This document shows, one piece after another, positions 18,101 through 28,100 of a stretch of DNA of 64,000 nucleotides. Below the pieces are notes generated by a model, which made no database searches, had not been told where the DNA came from, and was given only the letters and a program-made list of their open reading frames with translations. Made by a program: the position numbers and the translations under genes. Source of the DNA: Akkermansiaceae bacterium (lineage in GTDB: Bacteria; Verrucomicrobiota; Verrucomicrobiia; Verrucomicrobiales; DEV007); NCBI GenBank assembly GCA_024233085.1, contig JACKQC010000008.1, forward strand, positions 62,001 to 126,000, read 5' to 3'. Numbering within the stretch: position 1 is the first letter of the stretch; each line of letters starts with the position of its first letter.

Positions 18101-18420
18101 TCGCGGTCCTCGTTTAGAAACCAGAACTGAAGCAATTCCCTTGTGATTCGGGTGGTTTGAGGGTAGCGCGAATCCCGCCAGCGCCCCACTTCCTGTCGGG
18201 TGAGGTTGATGAGATGGGTCTTCCATTCGTCATTAACCTCCTGAAGCGAAAGGATTTCGCCCTGATCACCGAATTCAAGTGGAACTGTTCGGACGTCCGG
18301 AACAAAAGGGCGGCGGCCTTTGCGTAGTCGATCATAATCCAATTCCCCAGCCGGACTTGTCCAATAGTGGAAGTTCGGTTCAGTGTAGGGATTGTTGAGT
18401 ACTGGGGTTTTCTCCGGCAT
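15172..18420 (-). CDS. res: Type III-like restriction enzyme (Res), helicase-nuclease
   Basis: From ATG 18420 the product is 1082 residues; a TTG 19 codons upstream is possible. It has the superfamily II helicase motifs in order: ATGSGKT (Walker A), LNDEAHHCY (DEAH-type), LSATPYY and QVAGRALRR. Near the C terminus YYPDFIV followed by LILEVSG resembles the PD-(D/E)xK nuclease, but the canonical lysine position is serine; nearby lysines (SDKTAKKW) may replace it. It heads an operon with the PIN toxin and mod. DNA translocation or looping driven by ATP and cleavage at unmethylated sites is the expected role. Confidence 0.9.
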   Translation of the reverse strand: MPEKTPVLNNPYTEPNFHYWTSPAGELDYDRLRKGRRPFVPDVRTVPLEFGDQGEILSLQEVNDEWKTHLINLTRQEVGRWRDSRYPQTTRITRELLQFWFLNEDRDPTQSLFFAQREAIETAIWLNEVAEKSNPGSHILRMLEAAQNTVSPNLSDRLPRICFKMATGSGKTVVMAALILYHFFNRQEYGNDVRFADHFLIVAPGITIRDRLGVLHVDPRGGHDATDYYTERHLVPRTPESWRRLLGQLNRHIVITNFHAFEPKTLKGNKRSPLDGKIGTEGTKQIALEDTGSVIARLLGQFRPGSRILILNDEAHHCYLPLPDKRKAEGENTKDENARAAVWYSGVRGVAQRFKVRAVYDLSATPYYLTGSGQIPYSLFPWIVSDFGLIEAIECGLVKIPFLPTWDDTQELEMPVLRDLYNHIPSEELPKAGQKTRRSRARKKGETFKEAPPKLPHLLSLALKKFYEHYEEDFNERRYSLGETGDAQLELSDAPPVFIVVCNNTSVSKEVYKHLGGYIAEEGEDGAPSRAVPGLFELFSNFDHDGRAYDRPRTILIDSDALEHGDIVDDEFRRVFAPEIEQFKRDYARIHGQGSAESLTDAQLLREVVNTVGQRGKLGAGVRCIVSVSMLTEGWDANTVTHIVGVRAFGSQLLCEQVAGRALRRRSYFLAPYDSETGEQLPQNTRRTKDVVWKFPPEYAHIIGVPFKLFKGGKTTTPPPVEMTRVFPIRDRAETCEISFPNIEGYRVEYPEGPLTWDFSKLPDYTIDGSTLPTKTILSSVGGGKEAISIESVLSLRDQEIVYRIAKDLLRDHFPEKTGTEGLQLNRFHEVRKIVAEWYGTKVRVLGKGTEWKKLLYFRNPKEMVAHVARGIGAGREEATRIRPILNHYNPTSCTCFVRGQTTKETYETRHSHVNVVVIDSGWEGKLAKTLDDLAEEGLIVSWVKNSFLNFRIPYTANDGRDRDYYPDFIVHARLAGGFEICLILEVSGFRSDKTAKKWAVEHRWLPSANAVHRRLELLPWDFMELASEVEIADARKLVLERLQEIGAQRVPRGFGAWKHKNIDGLEYQRAIREEWDAPASN

Positions 18421-18825
18421 TCGGGGTTTAAAAAATGTCCTTTGGCATTTCTTAGGCGAATCGAAATGATATGGCAAGAAGGATGAAATCGATTAAAACG
18501 TTCTCTTCCCCCTCTCGGCAACCCTTCCCCCTCTCGGCAACCCTTGCCCGTCGCGGTGGCGGGTCCGGGGGGCATCGCGTCCGGACCTCCCGGCGTGCGC
18601 GGGACTTGGTACGAGAAACAACGACGACGGCCATTTTCGGTGGTGGGTAGCGCGGGAGTTGGGAGGAGATAGGTATCCGCCGGTTTGTAATTTCCCTCGC
18701 GGAAGCGGCTATACGGTGCCGAGGCGGCCTCGACAACCCGGAAGGGCGGTTTTTTCGCGTGGGTGTCTCGAAGCGCGACCGGCGCGGCGGCGTCCGGGTC
18801 GATTTCGCGTTTTGGCTGCCTTCTT
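18421..18825. other. Intergenic region, no gene found
   Basis: There is a perfect direct repeat of CCCCTCTCGGCAACCCTT at about 18510-18545 and C/G-rich sequence after it. The open frames here are low-complexity shadows. The region separates the res promoter side from the end of the small TPR-like gene. Confidence 0.5.
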
Positions 18826-19398
18826 TCACCGGATCCCGTGCTCGTTGCGGAGGCGGGTCCAGAGGGCTTCGAGTTCGGCCCATTCGGCGGGGGGGACGCG
18901 GTGGCGGAGACGGCGGCGGGCCTTTTGGTAAAGGCGCCGGGCGCGGTCTTTCTCGCCGAAGACGGTGACCAGGAGTTCCAGGGCGCCGCGGTAGGCGCGG
19001 GGTTCGTCGGGATAGTGGCGCAGGATTTCCTCGTAGGCTTCGAGGGCGTCGGTGTGGCGCTCCTCCTTTCCGTAGAAATCGGCGAGCTGGTAGCTGAGGG
19101 GGGGCTTGCCGCCGTGGTGACGGGGAAAGTAGATGGCATCGACGAGTGCGCGGACGGGGGCGGAGAGCAGGGCGATGACGTCGGGCGCGACGAGGACGGC
19201 GGCCACGAGGAGCAGGACGACGAAGCGGGCGACGTGAAAGAGGGTTCCAAACGGGGAGCCCGGGGGAGGGGCGGTCTCTTCCCCGGCGGCGTCGGGATCG
19301 GGCAGGAACTCGGCCCCCAGACGCTCGGCGGATTGCCAGGCCAGCCAGGCCGCGCCGAGGGCGAGGACCCAGCGAAAGAGGCGTTGGTGCAGGCTCAC
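18826..19398 (-). CDS. Membrane-anchored TPR-like protein
   Basis: GTG 19398 is the first plausible start after the upstream stop, giving 190 residues. Two hydrophobic segments (residues ~7-24 and ~55-75) precede a helical region with the tetratricopeptide pattern (YQLADFYGK..EEALEAYEEIL..YPDEPRAYRGALEL, residues ~100-145). The C terminus is arginine-rich. It starts 23 bp after the glutamate dehydrogenase stop and is probably co-transcribed. The partner is unknown. Confidence 0.6.
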   Translation of the reverse strand: MSLHQRLFRWVLALGAAWLAWQSAERLGAEFLPDPDAAGEETAPPPGSPFGTLFHVARFVVLLLVAAVLVAPDVIALLSAPVRALVDAIYFPRHHGGKPPLSYQLADFYGKEERHTDALEAYEEILRHYPDEPRAYRGALELLVTVFGEKDRARRLYQKARRRLRHRVPPAEWAELEALWTRLRNEHGIR

Positions 19399-19421
19399 GG
19401 CGGGGTCGGCGGGTGGGTGGG

Positions 19422-20717
19422 TCAGCGCTTTCCGTTGCGAAAGTATTCCTCGGTGCCCTGGGCGGTGAGGGCTTTGCCGATGCGGGAGAGGGCGTGGACG
19501 TAGGCGGCGGCGCGGCGGTCGATGGCGTGGCGCTGGGCGAGTTCGTCGATCTTCCAGTACTCGCGCTCGACGCGCTCGCGGAGGCGGTCGTGGACTTCGG
19601 CCTCGGTCCAGTAGAGGCCGGTGCGGTTCTGCACCCACTCGAAGTAGCTCACGGTCACGCCGCCGGCGTTGGCGAGGATGTCGGGAATGACGAAGACGCC
19701 CTTTTCGTGGAGGATGGCGTCGGCCTCGGGGGTCACGGGGCCGTTGGCGACCTCGACGAGGGTGGCGGCGCGGACGCGGGCGGCGTTTTCGGCGGTGATG
19801 ACGTTTCCGAGGGCGGCGGGGACGAGGATATCGACGTCGAGTTCGAGGAGTTCTTCGTTGGTCAGGGTCTCGGACTCGATGACCTCGCAGAGGCCGTCGC
19901 GGCAATAGACGGACTCGAGTTTTTTCCGCTCGTTTTTGGCCTGGATGAGGCTGGGAACGTGGAAGCCCTCCTTTCGGTAAACGCCGCCGGAGGAGTCGGA
20001 GACGGCGACGAGATTGTACCCGTCGGCGTCGAGGAGGCGGGCGATGGCCTGGCCGGCGTTGCCGAAGCCCTGGATGGCGACGGTGACGTCCTGGGGATGC
20101 CAGCCGCGCTGTTTTTCGTGCTCTTTGAGGCAGTAATAGGCGCCGCGCCCGGTGGCGTCCTCGCGGCCGAGGCTGCCGCCGAGGGGGATGGGTTTGCCGG
20201 TGATGACGGCGGGGGTGAACTGGCGGCGGATCTTCGAATACTCGTCGGCCATCCAGCCCATGATCATGGAATTGGTGTAAATGTCGGGGGCGGGAACGTC
20301 GGTCTCGGGGCCGATGAAGTCGGCGACGCGCTGGATGAAGCCGCGGGAGAGGCGCTCGAGTTCGAGGGGGGAGAGTTCCTTGGGATTGACGACGACACCG
20401 CCCTTGGCGCCGCCGAAGGGCAGGTTCATGACGGCGCACTTGCAGGTCATCCAGAAGGCGAGGGCCTTCACCTCGGAGAGATCGACCTCGGGGTGAAACC
20501 GGATGCCGCCCTTGCCGGGGCCGCGGGTGTCGTCGTGGCGGACGCGGTAACCGCGAAAGATGCGCATCTGGCCGTCGTCCATCCGCACGGGGATGGTGAC
20601 TTCGATGCTCAGTTTGGGGTGCTTGAGCCGCTCGATGGCCTCGGGATGGATGTCCGCGTACTGGAAGGCGCGGTCGAGATTCCGCAGCGCGTCGCGAAAA
20701 ACGGTGTCGTCCGGCAT
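19422..20717 (-). CDS. gdhA: Glu/Leu/Phe/Val-type amino acid dehydrogenase, probably glutamate dehydrogenase
   Basis: The 431-residue product matches the family length. KGGIRFHPEV and MTCKCAVMNLPFGGAKGG carry the substrate-binding and catalytic lysines, and GFGNAGQAIARLL is the dinucleotide-binding loop. DILVPAALGN and ANAGGVTVSYFEW are the usual C-terminal signatures. It would interconvert 2-oxoglutarate plus ammonia with glutamate, linking nitrogen and carbon metabolism in the cytoplasm. NAD versus NADP preference cannot be read with certainty. Confidence 0.9.
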   Translation of the reverse strand: MPDDTVFRDALRNLDRAFQYADIHPEAIERLKHPKLSIEVTIPVRMDDGQMRIFRGYRVRHDDTRGPGKGGIRFHPEVDLSEVKALAFWMTCKCAVMNLPFGGAKGGVVVNPKELSPLELERLSRGFIQRVADFIGPETDVPAPDIYTNSMIMGWMADEYSKIRRQFTPAVITGKPIPLGGSLGREDATGRGAYYCLKEHEKQRGWHPQDVTVAIQGFGNAGQAIARLLDADGYNLVAVSDSSGGVYRKEGFHVPSLIQAKNERKKLESVYCRDGLCEVIESETLTNEELLELDVDILVPAALGNVITAENAARVRAATLVEVANGPVTPEADAILHEKGVFVIPDILANAGGVTVSYFEWVQNRTGLYWTEAEVHDRLRERVEREYWKIDELAQRHAIDRRAAAYVHALSRIGKALTAQGTEEYFRNGKR

Positions 20718-20763
20718 GGGGGAGGGAGAAAGAGGGAGGGCAGTCGGTCGGTCAGGCGGTCGG

Positions 20764-23700
20764 TCAGGGCAGCTCGCGCCACCAGGCGAGGAGGCGGCGG
20801 GCCATCTGGACGGCGCGCTCGGAGGTGGCGGCGGAGCGGCCGTTGAGGTTGGAGGCCTCGCGGGGGTCCTCGGCGAGGTCGTAGAGTTCCAGCGCGGTGC
20901 CGTCGGCGTTGACGAGGACTTTCCAGTCGCCGTCGCGCATCGCCAGCGAGGGGCTTTGGTCGGACTCGAGCCCGGGCCGCAGGTAGGTGGCGTCGCGTCC
21001 GTATTCCCAGAAAAGCGGGCGCGCGCGGTCGCGGACGCGGTTTTCGAGCAGGACGGCGGAGAGATCCTCGCCATCGAAGCCGGCGCGGGCGGCGGCGGGC
21101 GCCTCGACGCCGGCGAGGGCGCAGAAGGTGGGAAACAGATCGACGGCGCCGCTGACGCTGGCGTTTTCGGCGCCGGCGGGGATGTGACCGGGCCAGCGGA
21201 CGAAGGTGGGCATGTGGATGCCGCCCTGGTAGAGGCTCCACTTGCGGCCGCGGTCGCCGAAGGTGCTTCCGGCGGGCGGATGACCGTCCTCGTAGTAGCG
21301 GGGCCAGGCGGTGGGGCCGTTGTCGCTGGTCAGGAAAACGACGGTGTTGTCGGCGAGGCCCGAGGTGTCGAGGAAATCGAGCAGGCGGCCCAGGTCGCGG
21401 TCCATGGCGTCGAGGACGGCGAAGAATCTCACCTCGTTGGGATTTTCGGAGGCGCCCTCCCATTTCGCCAGTTGCTCCGGGCTCGGGTTGTGGCCGTCGT
21501 GCACGTCGTTGAGCCAGAGATGCAGGTAAAAGGGGCGTCCCTCGTGCCGGCGGCGCTTCAGAAAGTCGATCGACCGGTCCACGTAGATGGGGGTCTGCTC
21601 GTGCTTGGCGACGTGGCGGATCTCGCCGCGCCCGAGTTTTTCGCTGGCGGCGGAAAGGCCGCCCGGCGGGAGGACGCGGTCGCCGAGGCCCTCGAAGGAG
21701 ACGATCGCCTCGTCGAAGCCGTAGGCCTGGGGCAGGGGGGCCTCGCCGACGTCGCGGCCGCCGCCCATGTGCCATTTCCCGAAGTGGGCGGTGGCGTAAC
21801 CGGCCCCCTGGAAGGCCCGGGCGATGGCGGGCCGCGCCGGGTCGAGGAAGTCGGCCATGTGGCGCTCGTGGTTGCGGGCGCGGTTGTTGAGGTAGGAATT
21901 GACGCGCGAGCGGGACGGGTACTGGCCGGTGGTGATGGCCACGCGCGAGGGCGAGCAGATGGGGGAGGCGACGTGAAACTGGGTCAGCGTCATGCCCTCG
22001 GCGGCGAGGCGGTCCATGTTCGGGGTCCGGACATGGGTGTTGCCGGTCACGGACAGGTCGCCGTAGCCCATGTCGTCGATGAAGATGAAGAGGATATTGG
22101 GACGGGCGTCGGCGTTGGCGCCGGCATTTTCCGGGACGGGAAGGTGGGGAAAGGCGTAGAGCCCGGCGTCGAAGCCGGCGGCCGGTCCCGCGCCGCGCTC
22201 GGCCAGCACGGCGAGCACGTTTTCCCCCGCGCGCAGGGCGCCGGCGGCGTCCTTCAGGATCGTGTGCCGGTAGTGGTGCTGGGGCTGGCGCTCGGCTTCG
22301 AGGACGTCGCGGCCGTTGAGAAAGACGCGCAGTTTCGCCCCGGCGTAGAGTTTCAGCGCGATGCCGCCGTCGGGAACCGCGTCGAGGGTGAAGGTCTTCC
22401 GCAGCCAATAGCGATTGGCCGACTCGCCCCAGCCGGTGCGGGGATCGATCTCGGACTCCGGCAGGCCGCTGGCGATGGGCAGCAGGGCGCTGGTCCAGGC
22501 GCTGTCGTCGAAGCCGGGCTTCGTCCACGCGTTGCCATCCTCCGGCTCGGTCTCGGTGAAACGCCAGGACTGTCCCTCGACTTCGGAGTCCGGCGCGAGC
22601 GGCGTGACGGACTGGTTGGGATCGGTGCGGTAAAGGGCCTCGTGCAGGGGGCGCACGGCGGCGGCGGGCAGTTTCACCTCGGCGCGGTCGTAGGTCATGA
22701 GTCCGTTGACCTCGCCCTCGACGTCGGTGGTCTGGGTGTAGATGGCGGCGGAGAGGCCCCGATAAACGAGCGGGCGGAGGTCCTCGAGGACGCGCCGGTA
22801 GTTGGCGAGCAGTTCGTCGTGGCTCTGGTAGGTGCGGTAGCCCCAGTTGCGTTTCTCCCTCCACCAGAGATTTTTTTCGAGGGGGAGACCGAGCCCGCCG
22901 AACTCTCCGAGCACGACGGCGCGGCCGGGGTTCTGCTCCGGCGGCTCCATGCCGGGGCCGGGATAGAGGTGGGCGTCGATGAGATCGCCGCCGCCGCGGT
23001 CGGTCCAGCCGCTGACTTCGTTGACGAGGCGGGTCGGGTCGAGGGCTTTGATCTTTTCGGCGATGCGATTGGTGTCGAACTGGCCCCAGCCCTCGTTGTG
23101 CGGGACGTAGATGACGACACTGGGGAAGGGGTGGGTGAGGCGCATCATGGCCTCGAGTTCGCGTTCCCACTGGGCGACCGATTCGGCGGGGCGTGTCCAA
23201 TCCTCGGCGTCCTCGGGCTGGATGCGCTCCTCGGTGGTGGGATGGCGAAAACCGGTCGGCATGTCCTGCCAGACGAGCAGGCCGAGCCGGTCGCAGGCGG
23301 CGTACCAGGTGGCGGGCTCGACTTTGACATGCTTGCGCACGGTGTTGAAGCCGAGGTCTTTCGTCACCCGGAGATCGTGGATCATAGCCTCCTCGGTCGG
23401 CGCGGTGTAGAGCCCGTCGGGCCACCAGCCCTGGTCGAGCGGACCGTAGTGAAAGAGCGCTTCGCCATTGAGAAAAAGCCGCGTCACGCCCTTGTCGTCC
23501 TTCGCGAGGGCGATCTGTCGCATGCCGAAGGTGCTCTCCACGCGGTCGCCGGAGCCCAGCTCGACCCGCAGGCCGTAGAGATGCGGCGAATCGGGCGACC
23601 AGCGTTTCGCGTCCGGCAGGGAGAGGGAAAGCGTCCCGCCCGCCTTGCCGGTGGCGCGCGCCACCTCGCGGTCGCCGTCGAGCGCGACGGCCGTCACCGA

Positions 23701-24936
23701 GTCGTCACCGCCGTCGCCCGCGACTTCGACGGCGAGTTTCAGGGTGTCGGTGTCGAGATCGGGCACGGGGACGAGGCGCTCGACGCGCCGGGCGGGCACG
23801 GCCTCGAGCCAGACCGTCTGCCAGATGCCGGTGACGGCGGTGTACCAGATGCCCTTCGGCTCGGAGACCTGCTTGCCGCGCGGGTGCGACTCCGTGTCGG
23901 TGGGGTCCCAGACACGGACGACGAGTTCGTTCGCGTCGCCGGGTTTCACGGCCCCGGTGATGTCGAAGGTGAAGGGGTCGTAGCCGCCGCGGTGCCCGCC
24001 GACTTTCTGGCCATTGACGAAAACGGTCGCTTCCCAGTCCACCGCGCCGAAGTGCAGCAGGACGCGGCCGTTTTCCCCCGACGACGACGACGGCGGGGAG
24101 AATTTCCGGCGGTACCAGAGCGCCTGTTCGCGGCCGACGGTGCGCTGGACGCCGGAGAGCTGGGACTCGACGGGGAAGGGCACGAGCAGGGTGTCGCTCT
24201 CCCATTTCTCCGGTTTGGCGGCGCCGCGGGGGACGATGGCGTACTCCCACGGGCCGTTGAGATTGGTCCAGTTGTCGCGGCGAACCAGTTGCGGGCGGGG
24301 ATATTCGGGACGCGGGAGTTTTCGATCGACCTGGGAAGTCCAGCGGGTCTTCAGCTCGCCGTAGGCCAGGCCGTCGTTCGGCGCCTCGGCGACTTTGACG
24401 ACGACCTGGGTGATGATGCCGGGAAACCGGAAGGGGCTCCGGTATTCGCCGACTGGCGCGGCGGAGTCGGCGCCGACGATGAGCGGATCGCCCGGCGTGT
24501 CGGCGAGCGGACCGGGCATCTTGCCGGCGGCGGCCTCGTCGTCGTTGAGGAACAGTTTCAGGGCGCCGTCCGCGCCGATGTCGAAGCGAAAGCGGAAACC
24601 GCTGGCGGGGACGGGCGCGGCGGCCTGGACGCGGTGGAGCGCCGAGTCGCTCCGGACGTAGCCGGTGAGCTTGCCGTCCTGGATGGTGACGGCCCAGCCC
24701 TGCACGACGCCGCCGTGGGAGACGATGACGCCGTCGCCGGGGGCGGACTCGACGGCGCCGGTGACGCGGAGGGCGCGGCCGCCGCATTCGGGGGCGCGGG
24801 CGCGGGGCAGTTCGTCGCCTTGCGCGAGCGTCCAGGTGAGGTGATCGGGAAAGACGGGGGCGGCGGCGTCCTGGGCGCCGGCGGAGAGGGGGGTGGCGAG
24901 GACGAGGGCGGACAGCAGGGCGGGGAACCGGTTCAT
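20764..24936 (-). CDS. Secreted GH2 glycosidase fused to a type I sulfatase
   Basis: The 1390-residue protein has a signal peptide (to about residue 22, LSAGAQ), then a lectin-like domain and a GH2 sandwich and TIM barrel. The acid/base glutamate is in PHNEGWGQ (about 614) and the nucleophile in VLGEFGG (about 677). From about 944 a complete sulfatase follows: ILFIFIDDMGYGD metal ligands, CSPSR for formylglycine maturation (about 994), HFGKWHMG and TSDNGP. Both halves keep their catalytic residues. The fusion should desulfate and trim a sulfated glycan in the periplasm or outside the cell, but the substrate is unknown. An anaerobic or FGE-type maturase elsewhere would be needed. Confidence 0.9.
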   Translation of the reverse strand: MNRFPALLSALVLATPLSAGAQDAAAPVFPDHLTWTLAQGDELPRARAPECGGRALRVTGAVESAPGDGVIVSHGGVVQGWAVTIQDGKLTGYVRSDSALHRVQAAAPVPASGFRFRFDIGADGALKLFLNDDEAAAGKMPGPLADTPGDPLIVGADSAAPVGEYRSPFRFPGIITQVVVKVAEAPNDGLAYGELKTRWTSQVDRKLPRPEYPRPQLVRRDNWTNLNGPWEYAIVPRGAAKPEKWESDTLLVPFPVESQLSGVQRTVGREQALWYRRKFSPPSSSSGENGRVLLHFGAVDWEATVFVNGQKVGGHRGGYDPFTFDITGAVKPGDANELVVRVWDPTDTESHPRGKQVSEPKGIWYTAVTGIWQTVWLEAVPARRVERLVPVPDLDTDTLKLAVEVAGDGGDDSVTAVALDGDREVARATGKAGGTLSLSLPDAKRWSPDSPHLYGLRVELGSGDRVESTFGMRQIALAKDDKGVTRLFLNGEALFHYGPLDQGWWPDGLYTAPTEEAMIHDLRVTKDLGFNTVRKHVKVEPATWYAACDRLGLLVWQDMPTGFRHPTTEERIQPEDAEDWTRPAESVAQWERELEAMMRLTHPFPSVVIYVPHNEGWGQFDTNRIAEKIKALDPTRLVNEVSGWTDRGGGDLIDAHLYPGPGMEPPEQNPGRAVVLGEFGGLGLPLEKNLWWREKRNWGYRTYQSHDELLANYRRVLEDLRPLVYRGLSAAIYTQTTDVEGEVNGLMTYDRAEVKLPAAAVRPLHEALYRTDPNQSVTPLAPDSEVEGQSWRFTETEPEDGNAWTKPGFDDSAWTSALLPIASGLPESEIDPRTGWGESANRYWLRKTFTLDAVPDGGIALKLYAGAKLRVFLNGRDVLEAERQPQHHYRHTILKDAAGALRAGENVLAVLAERGAGPAAGFDAGLYAFPHLPVPENAGANADARPNILFIFIDDMGYGDLSVTGNTHVRTPNMDRLAAEGMTLTQFHVASPICSPSRVAITTGQYPSRSRVNSYLNNRARNHERHMADFLDPARPAIARAFQGAGYATAHFGKWHMGGGRDVGEAPLPQAYGFDEAIVSFEGLGDRVLPPGGLSAASEKLGRGEIRHVAKHEQTPIYVDRSIDFLKRRRHEGRPFYLHLWLNDVHDGHNPSPEQLAKWEGASENPNEVRFFAVLDAMDRDLGRLLDFLDTSGLADNTVVFLTSDNGPTAWPRYYEDGHPPAGSTFGDRGRKWSLYQGGIHMPTFVRWPGHIPAGAENASVSGAVDLFPTFCALAGVEAPAAARAGFDGEDLSAVLLENRVRDRARPLFWEYGRDATYLRPGLESDQSPSLAMRDGDWKVLVNADGTALELYDLAEDPREASNLNGRSAATSERAVQMARRLLAWWRELP

Positions 24937-24975
24937 GGGCGGCGGGGCGTGGAAGTGCGGTGCGGATTCGGAGGT

Positions 24976-25040
24976 CGACCCAACAGGGTATGGTCCGGGA
25001 CCCAACAGGGTTGAGTCTCCGACTCCATAGGGTTGAGTCC
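24976..25040. repeat. Dispersed CAACAGGGTTG palindromic repeat, site B
   Basis: Three copies lie just upstream of the glycosidase-sulfatase gene: CCCAACAGGGTATGGTCC, CCCAACAGGGTTGAGTC and CCATAGGGTTGAGTCC. They match the family seen in rarA and in the alcohol dehydrogenase gene. Confidence 0.8.
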
Positions 25041-25156
25041 GAAAGCCCGGGGCGCAAGGGGTCTCTCGCGGCGTCTCACGCGATGGCGCGGCGCTGGCGG
25101 CGGTTTTTTGCCGGTTTTTTTTGACCGAATCGTTGCACCGCCGCGAGAGGCCCGTT

Positions 25157-28100
25157 TCAGGGGCGCGGCTCGATCGTCACCAACTCGGATTCGCCGCCGT
25201 CGAGGTAAAAACCCGACACGATCTGCTGCTCGCCGAGGTAGGCGGCGTTGAACTTGAGATTGAGACCGGCGGCGGCGTCGATGTAGGAGCCGCTCACCAG
25301 GCCGGTGCGGGCGTTGAAGGTGACGCGGACTTTCTCCGGGCCGTAATAGAGGAGGCGGTTGGCGGAGGTCCAGGTGAGGGCGCGGTCGATGTCGCCGAAG
25401 CCGTTCCCGACGAGGCGCAGCCAGGCGTTGAAATAATCGTCGGCGAGGGTGTCGAAAACGGGTTGGGACCGGTCGTAGGCCGATCCGACCACGGCGCGGC
25501 TGAGGTCGAACCCGGCGGGATACACGTTGGCGGGCAGGGCGCCGTTCGGCTTGACCCAGCGCAGGGCGCCGTCGAGCTGGCCGACGCCGGGCAGGTCGCG
25601 GGCGGTGAGTTTTCCGGCGACGAAACCGCCGGCGGCGCCTTTGTAGAGACTGCGATGCACGGACCACTCGTCGTCGACGGAGACATGGCCGACGAAGCTG
25701 GCCTTGGCGCCGTCGGGCAGGATGAGCAGGGCCTTGCAGGTCCCGAGGAAAGAGACGGTGAGCGAGCCGCAGCCGTCCCCGGCGGGCTCCAGCGCGGCGT
25801 CGGCGCCGTCGGGCGCGCGGAGGACGAGGGTGTAGAGCCCGGCGTGGGGCGAGGGATTGGTTTTCGAAAGTCCGCTCGGACGGCGCTGGGCGTCGATGCC
25901 GAGCGTGTCGCCGTCGATGGCGAGGGTGCCGGTAAACTGAAAGCCGTCCGCCGTCGCGGTGGTGGCGAGGACGAGATCGAGCTGCGCGGGATCGAGCCCC
26001 TTGCGCGGGATCGTGACGGACGCGAGGCCGGTGCCGAGGTCGAAGGCGCCCTTGAAGCCGTGGCCGATCCCGTTGACGCGCAGCATCCCGGACAGGGCGC
26101 CGGTGGCGGTGAGCTTGACGTTTTCGAGGCCGCCGGTGAAGGCGGGCGTTTCGGTCAAAACTCCATAGTAAACGCCGGCGGCGGCGGGATCGAAGGCGCC
26201 GACGGGATTGACTCCGGGCGGGGTGGCCGGGGAACCGGGAACGGCGGGACGCGACAGGGCGCCGGCGGCTTCGCCGCCGGGGTAGGGGAAGCCCGTGCCG
26301 GGCCAGACGCGGACGTGGCCGGAGGCCGCGCCATAGGCGAAGGCGCCGGCGGCGAGCTGCTGCTTTTGGAAGGCGGCGGTTTTCAGCGCGAGGCGCAGTT
26401 TCGTGGCGCGGTCGAAGAAGGCGCCGCCGACCAGTCCGGTGACGCGGTTGCCGGTGAAGGCGAGGGACTCGGGGCCGTAATAGACGACGCGGTCATTGGC
26501 GAGCCAGGAAACGGTTCGCGCGACGGAGCCGGCGTATTCGGCGGGCAGGGAATCGGCGGCGAAGGTGACACAGGCGTTGTAGGGCTGGAGGACCAGCGAC
26601 TCGAGCAGCGGGGAACCGGCCGGTTGGACGGTCTGGCGGCTGAGCATGAACCAGGCTTCGCGGTCGAATCCGTCCGGGTAACGAATCTCGCGGGTGTCGG
26701 CGAATTTTTTCCACTGAACCAAGCCGTGACCGTCGGCGACGTCGGGGGTCTCGGCCACGACGACGCGGCCGCCGATCCGGCCGCGGGCGGGGGTGGAGCG
26801 ATACAGCTCTTGATAGAGGGAGAATTCGTTCTCGGCGGAAAGGCAGGCGCTCTCGGTGAAGCGGGTGCCGTCGCCGAGGGTGCCGGCGACGGTGACGATG
26901 CCGGAGGTGGCGATGGTCGCCGTGCCGCAGCCGTCTCCGCCGGGCTCGTCGTCGCCCCAGCCGTCGAGGGCGGGGATGAGGAAGGTGTGGCGCCCGGCGA
27001 GTCCGGGGGGGACGGGATTGTTCTTCGCGTGGTAGGGCAGGCGCGGCAGGTCGGCGACGACGCGGACATTGCCCCAGCGGATGGCGCCGCGGAGGACTTC
27101 GCCGGCGTTCGCGACGGTGCGCATGAGCTGGAGGTCAATCTCGACGACGGAGCCGTCGCGCTGGGGCAGGTCGAGGTCGAGCGCGCCGTTGAGGTCGAAG
27201 GCGCCGCGCACGGTGACACTCCGGCCGTCGATGCGAAGCCTGGCGGAAACGGCGCCGCCGACGCCGGAGCCTGCCTTGGGTTTTGAGACGCGGACCTTGC
27301 CCGAGGCGCCGACCAGCGCGCGGCCGTCGACGAGGTCGCGCAACAGGCCGTCGTAGGAACCGGCGGCCGCGTCGTCCCAGGCGATGGGATCGGCGTCGGG
27401 GAGCGGAATTTCGGCGGCGGGGGTGAGAATGACTTTCGAATCGGTGCCGGCCTGGGTGATGGTGTGAAGGCTGGCGCCGATCTGGATTTCTCCGGTGCGG
27501 GCGTCGGGGCCGGTGTTTTCGTCGAGGGTGAGATTCAGCGTGCCGTCTCCGCTGCCGGCGGCGGTGTCGACGGACACCCAGTCGAGCGACTCGGTGACGG
27601 TCCAGTCGCTGTTCGATGCGACCGCGACGGGATAAACGGTGGCGCCCTCGGCGACGGCGCGGGCGGGGGGATCGAGATTCGTGTAAACCGGGATGCCGTG
27701 CTGGGTGACGGTGTGGGTGGCGCCGCCGATGGTGAAAGCGCCCATCCGGTCGGGTAGGGCGTCGTTTTCCAGCACGGTGACGGTGACCGCGCCGTCGCCG
27801 GTGCCGGACGCGGGCGAGACATCGATCCAGTCGAGGGCTTCGACGACGGTCCAGGCGGTGTTGGAGTCGATGGCGATTTCGTAGGTCCGGGGGAAACGAT
27901 CGGTCTCGGCGTCGGCGGGATCGAGATTCGTGAAGGGCGGGGCGTCGAGCTGGGTGAGGGCGAGGACCTGGCCGCCGATGGTGAGATTGCCGGCGCGGGG
28001 GACGGCGTCGGGATTTTCCTGAACGGTGACGGTGACGGTGCCGTCGCCGGCGCCGGTTTTGGGCGAAAGGGTGACCCAGGAAAGGCTCTCGGAGGCGGTC

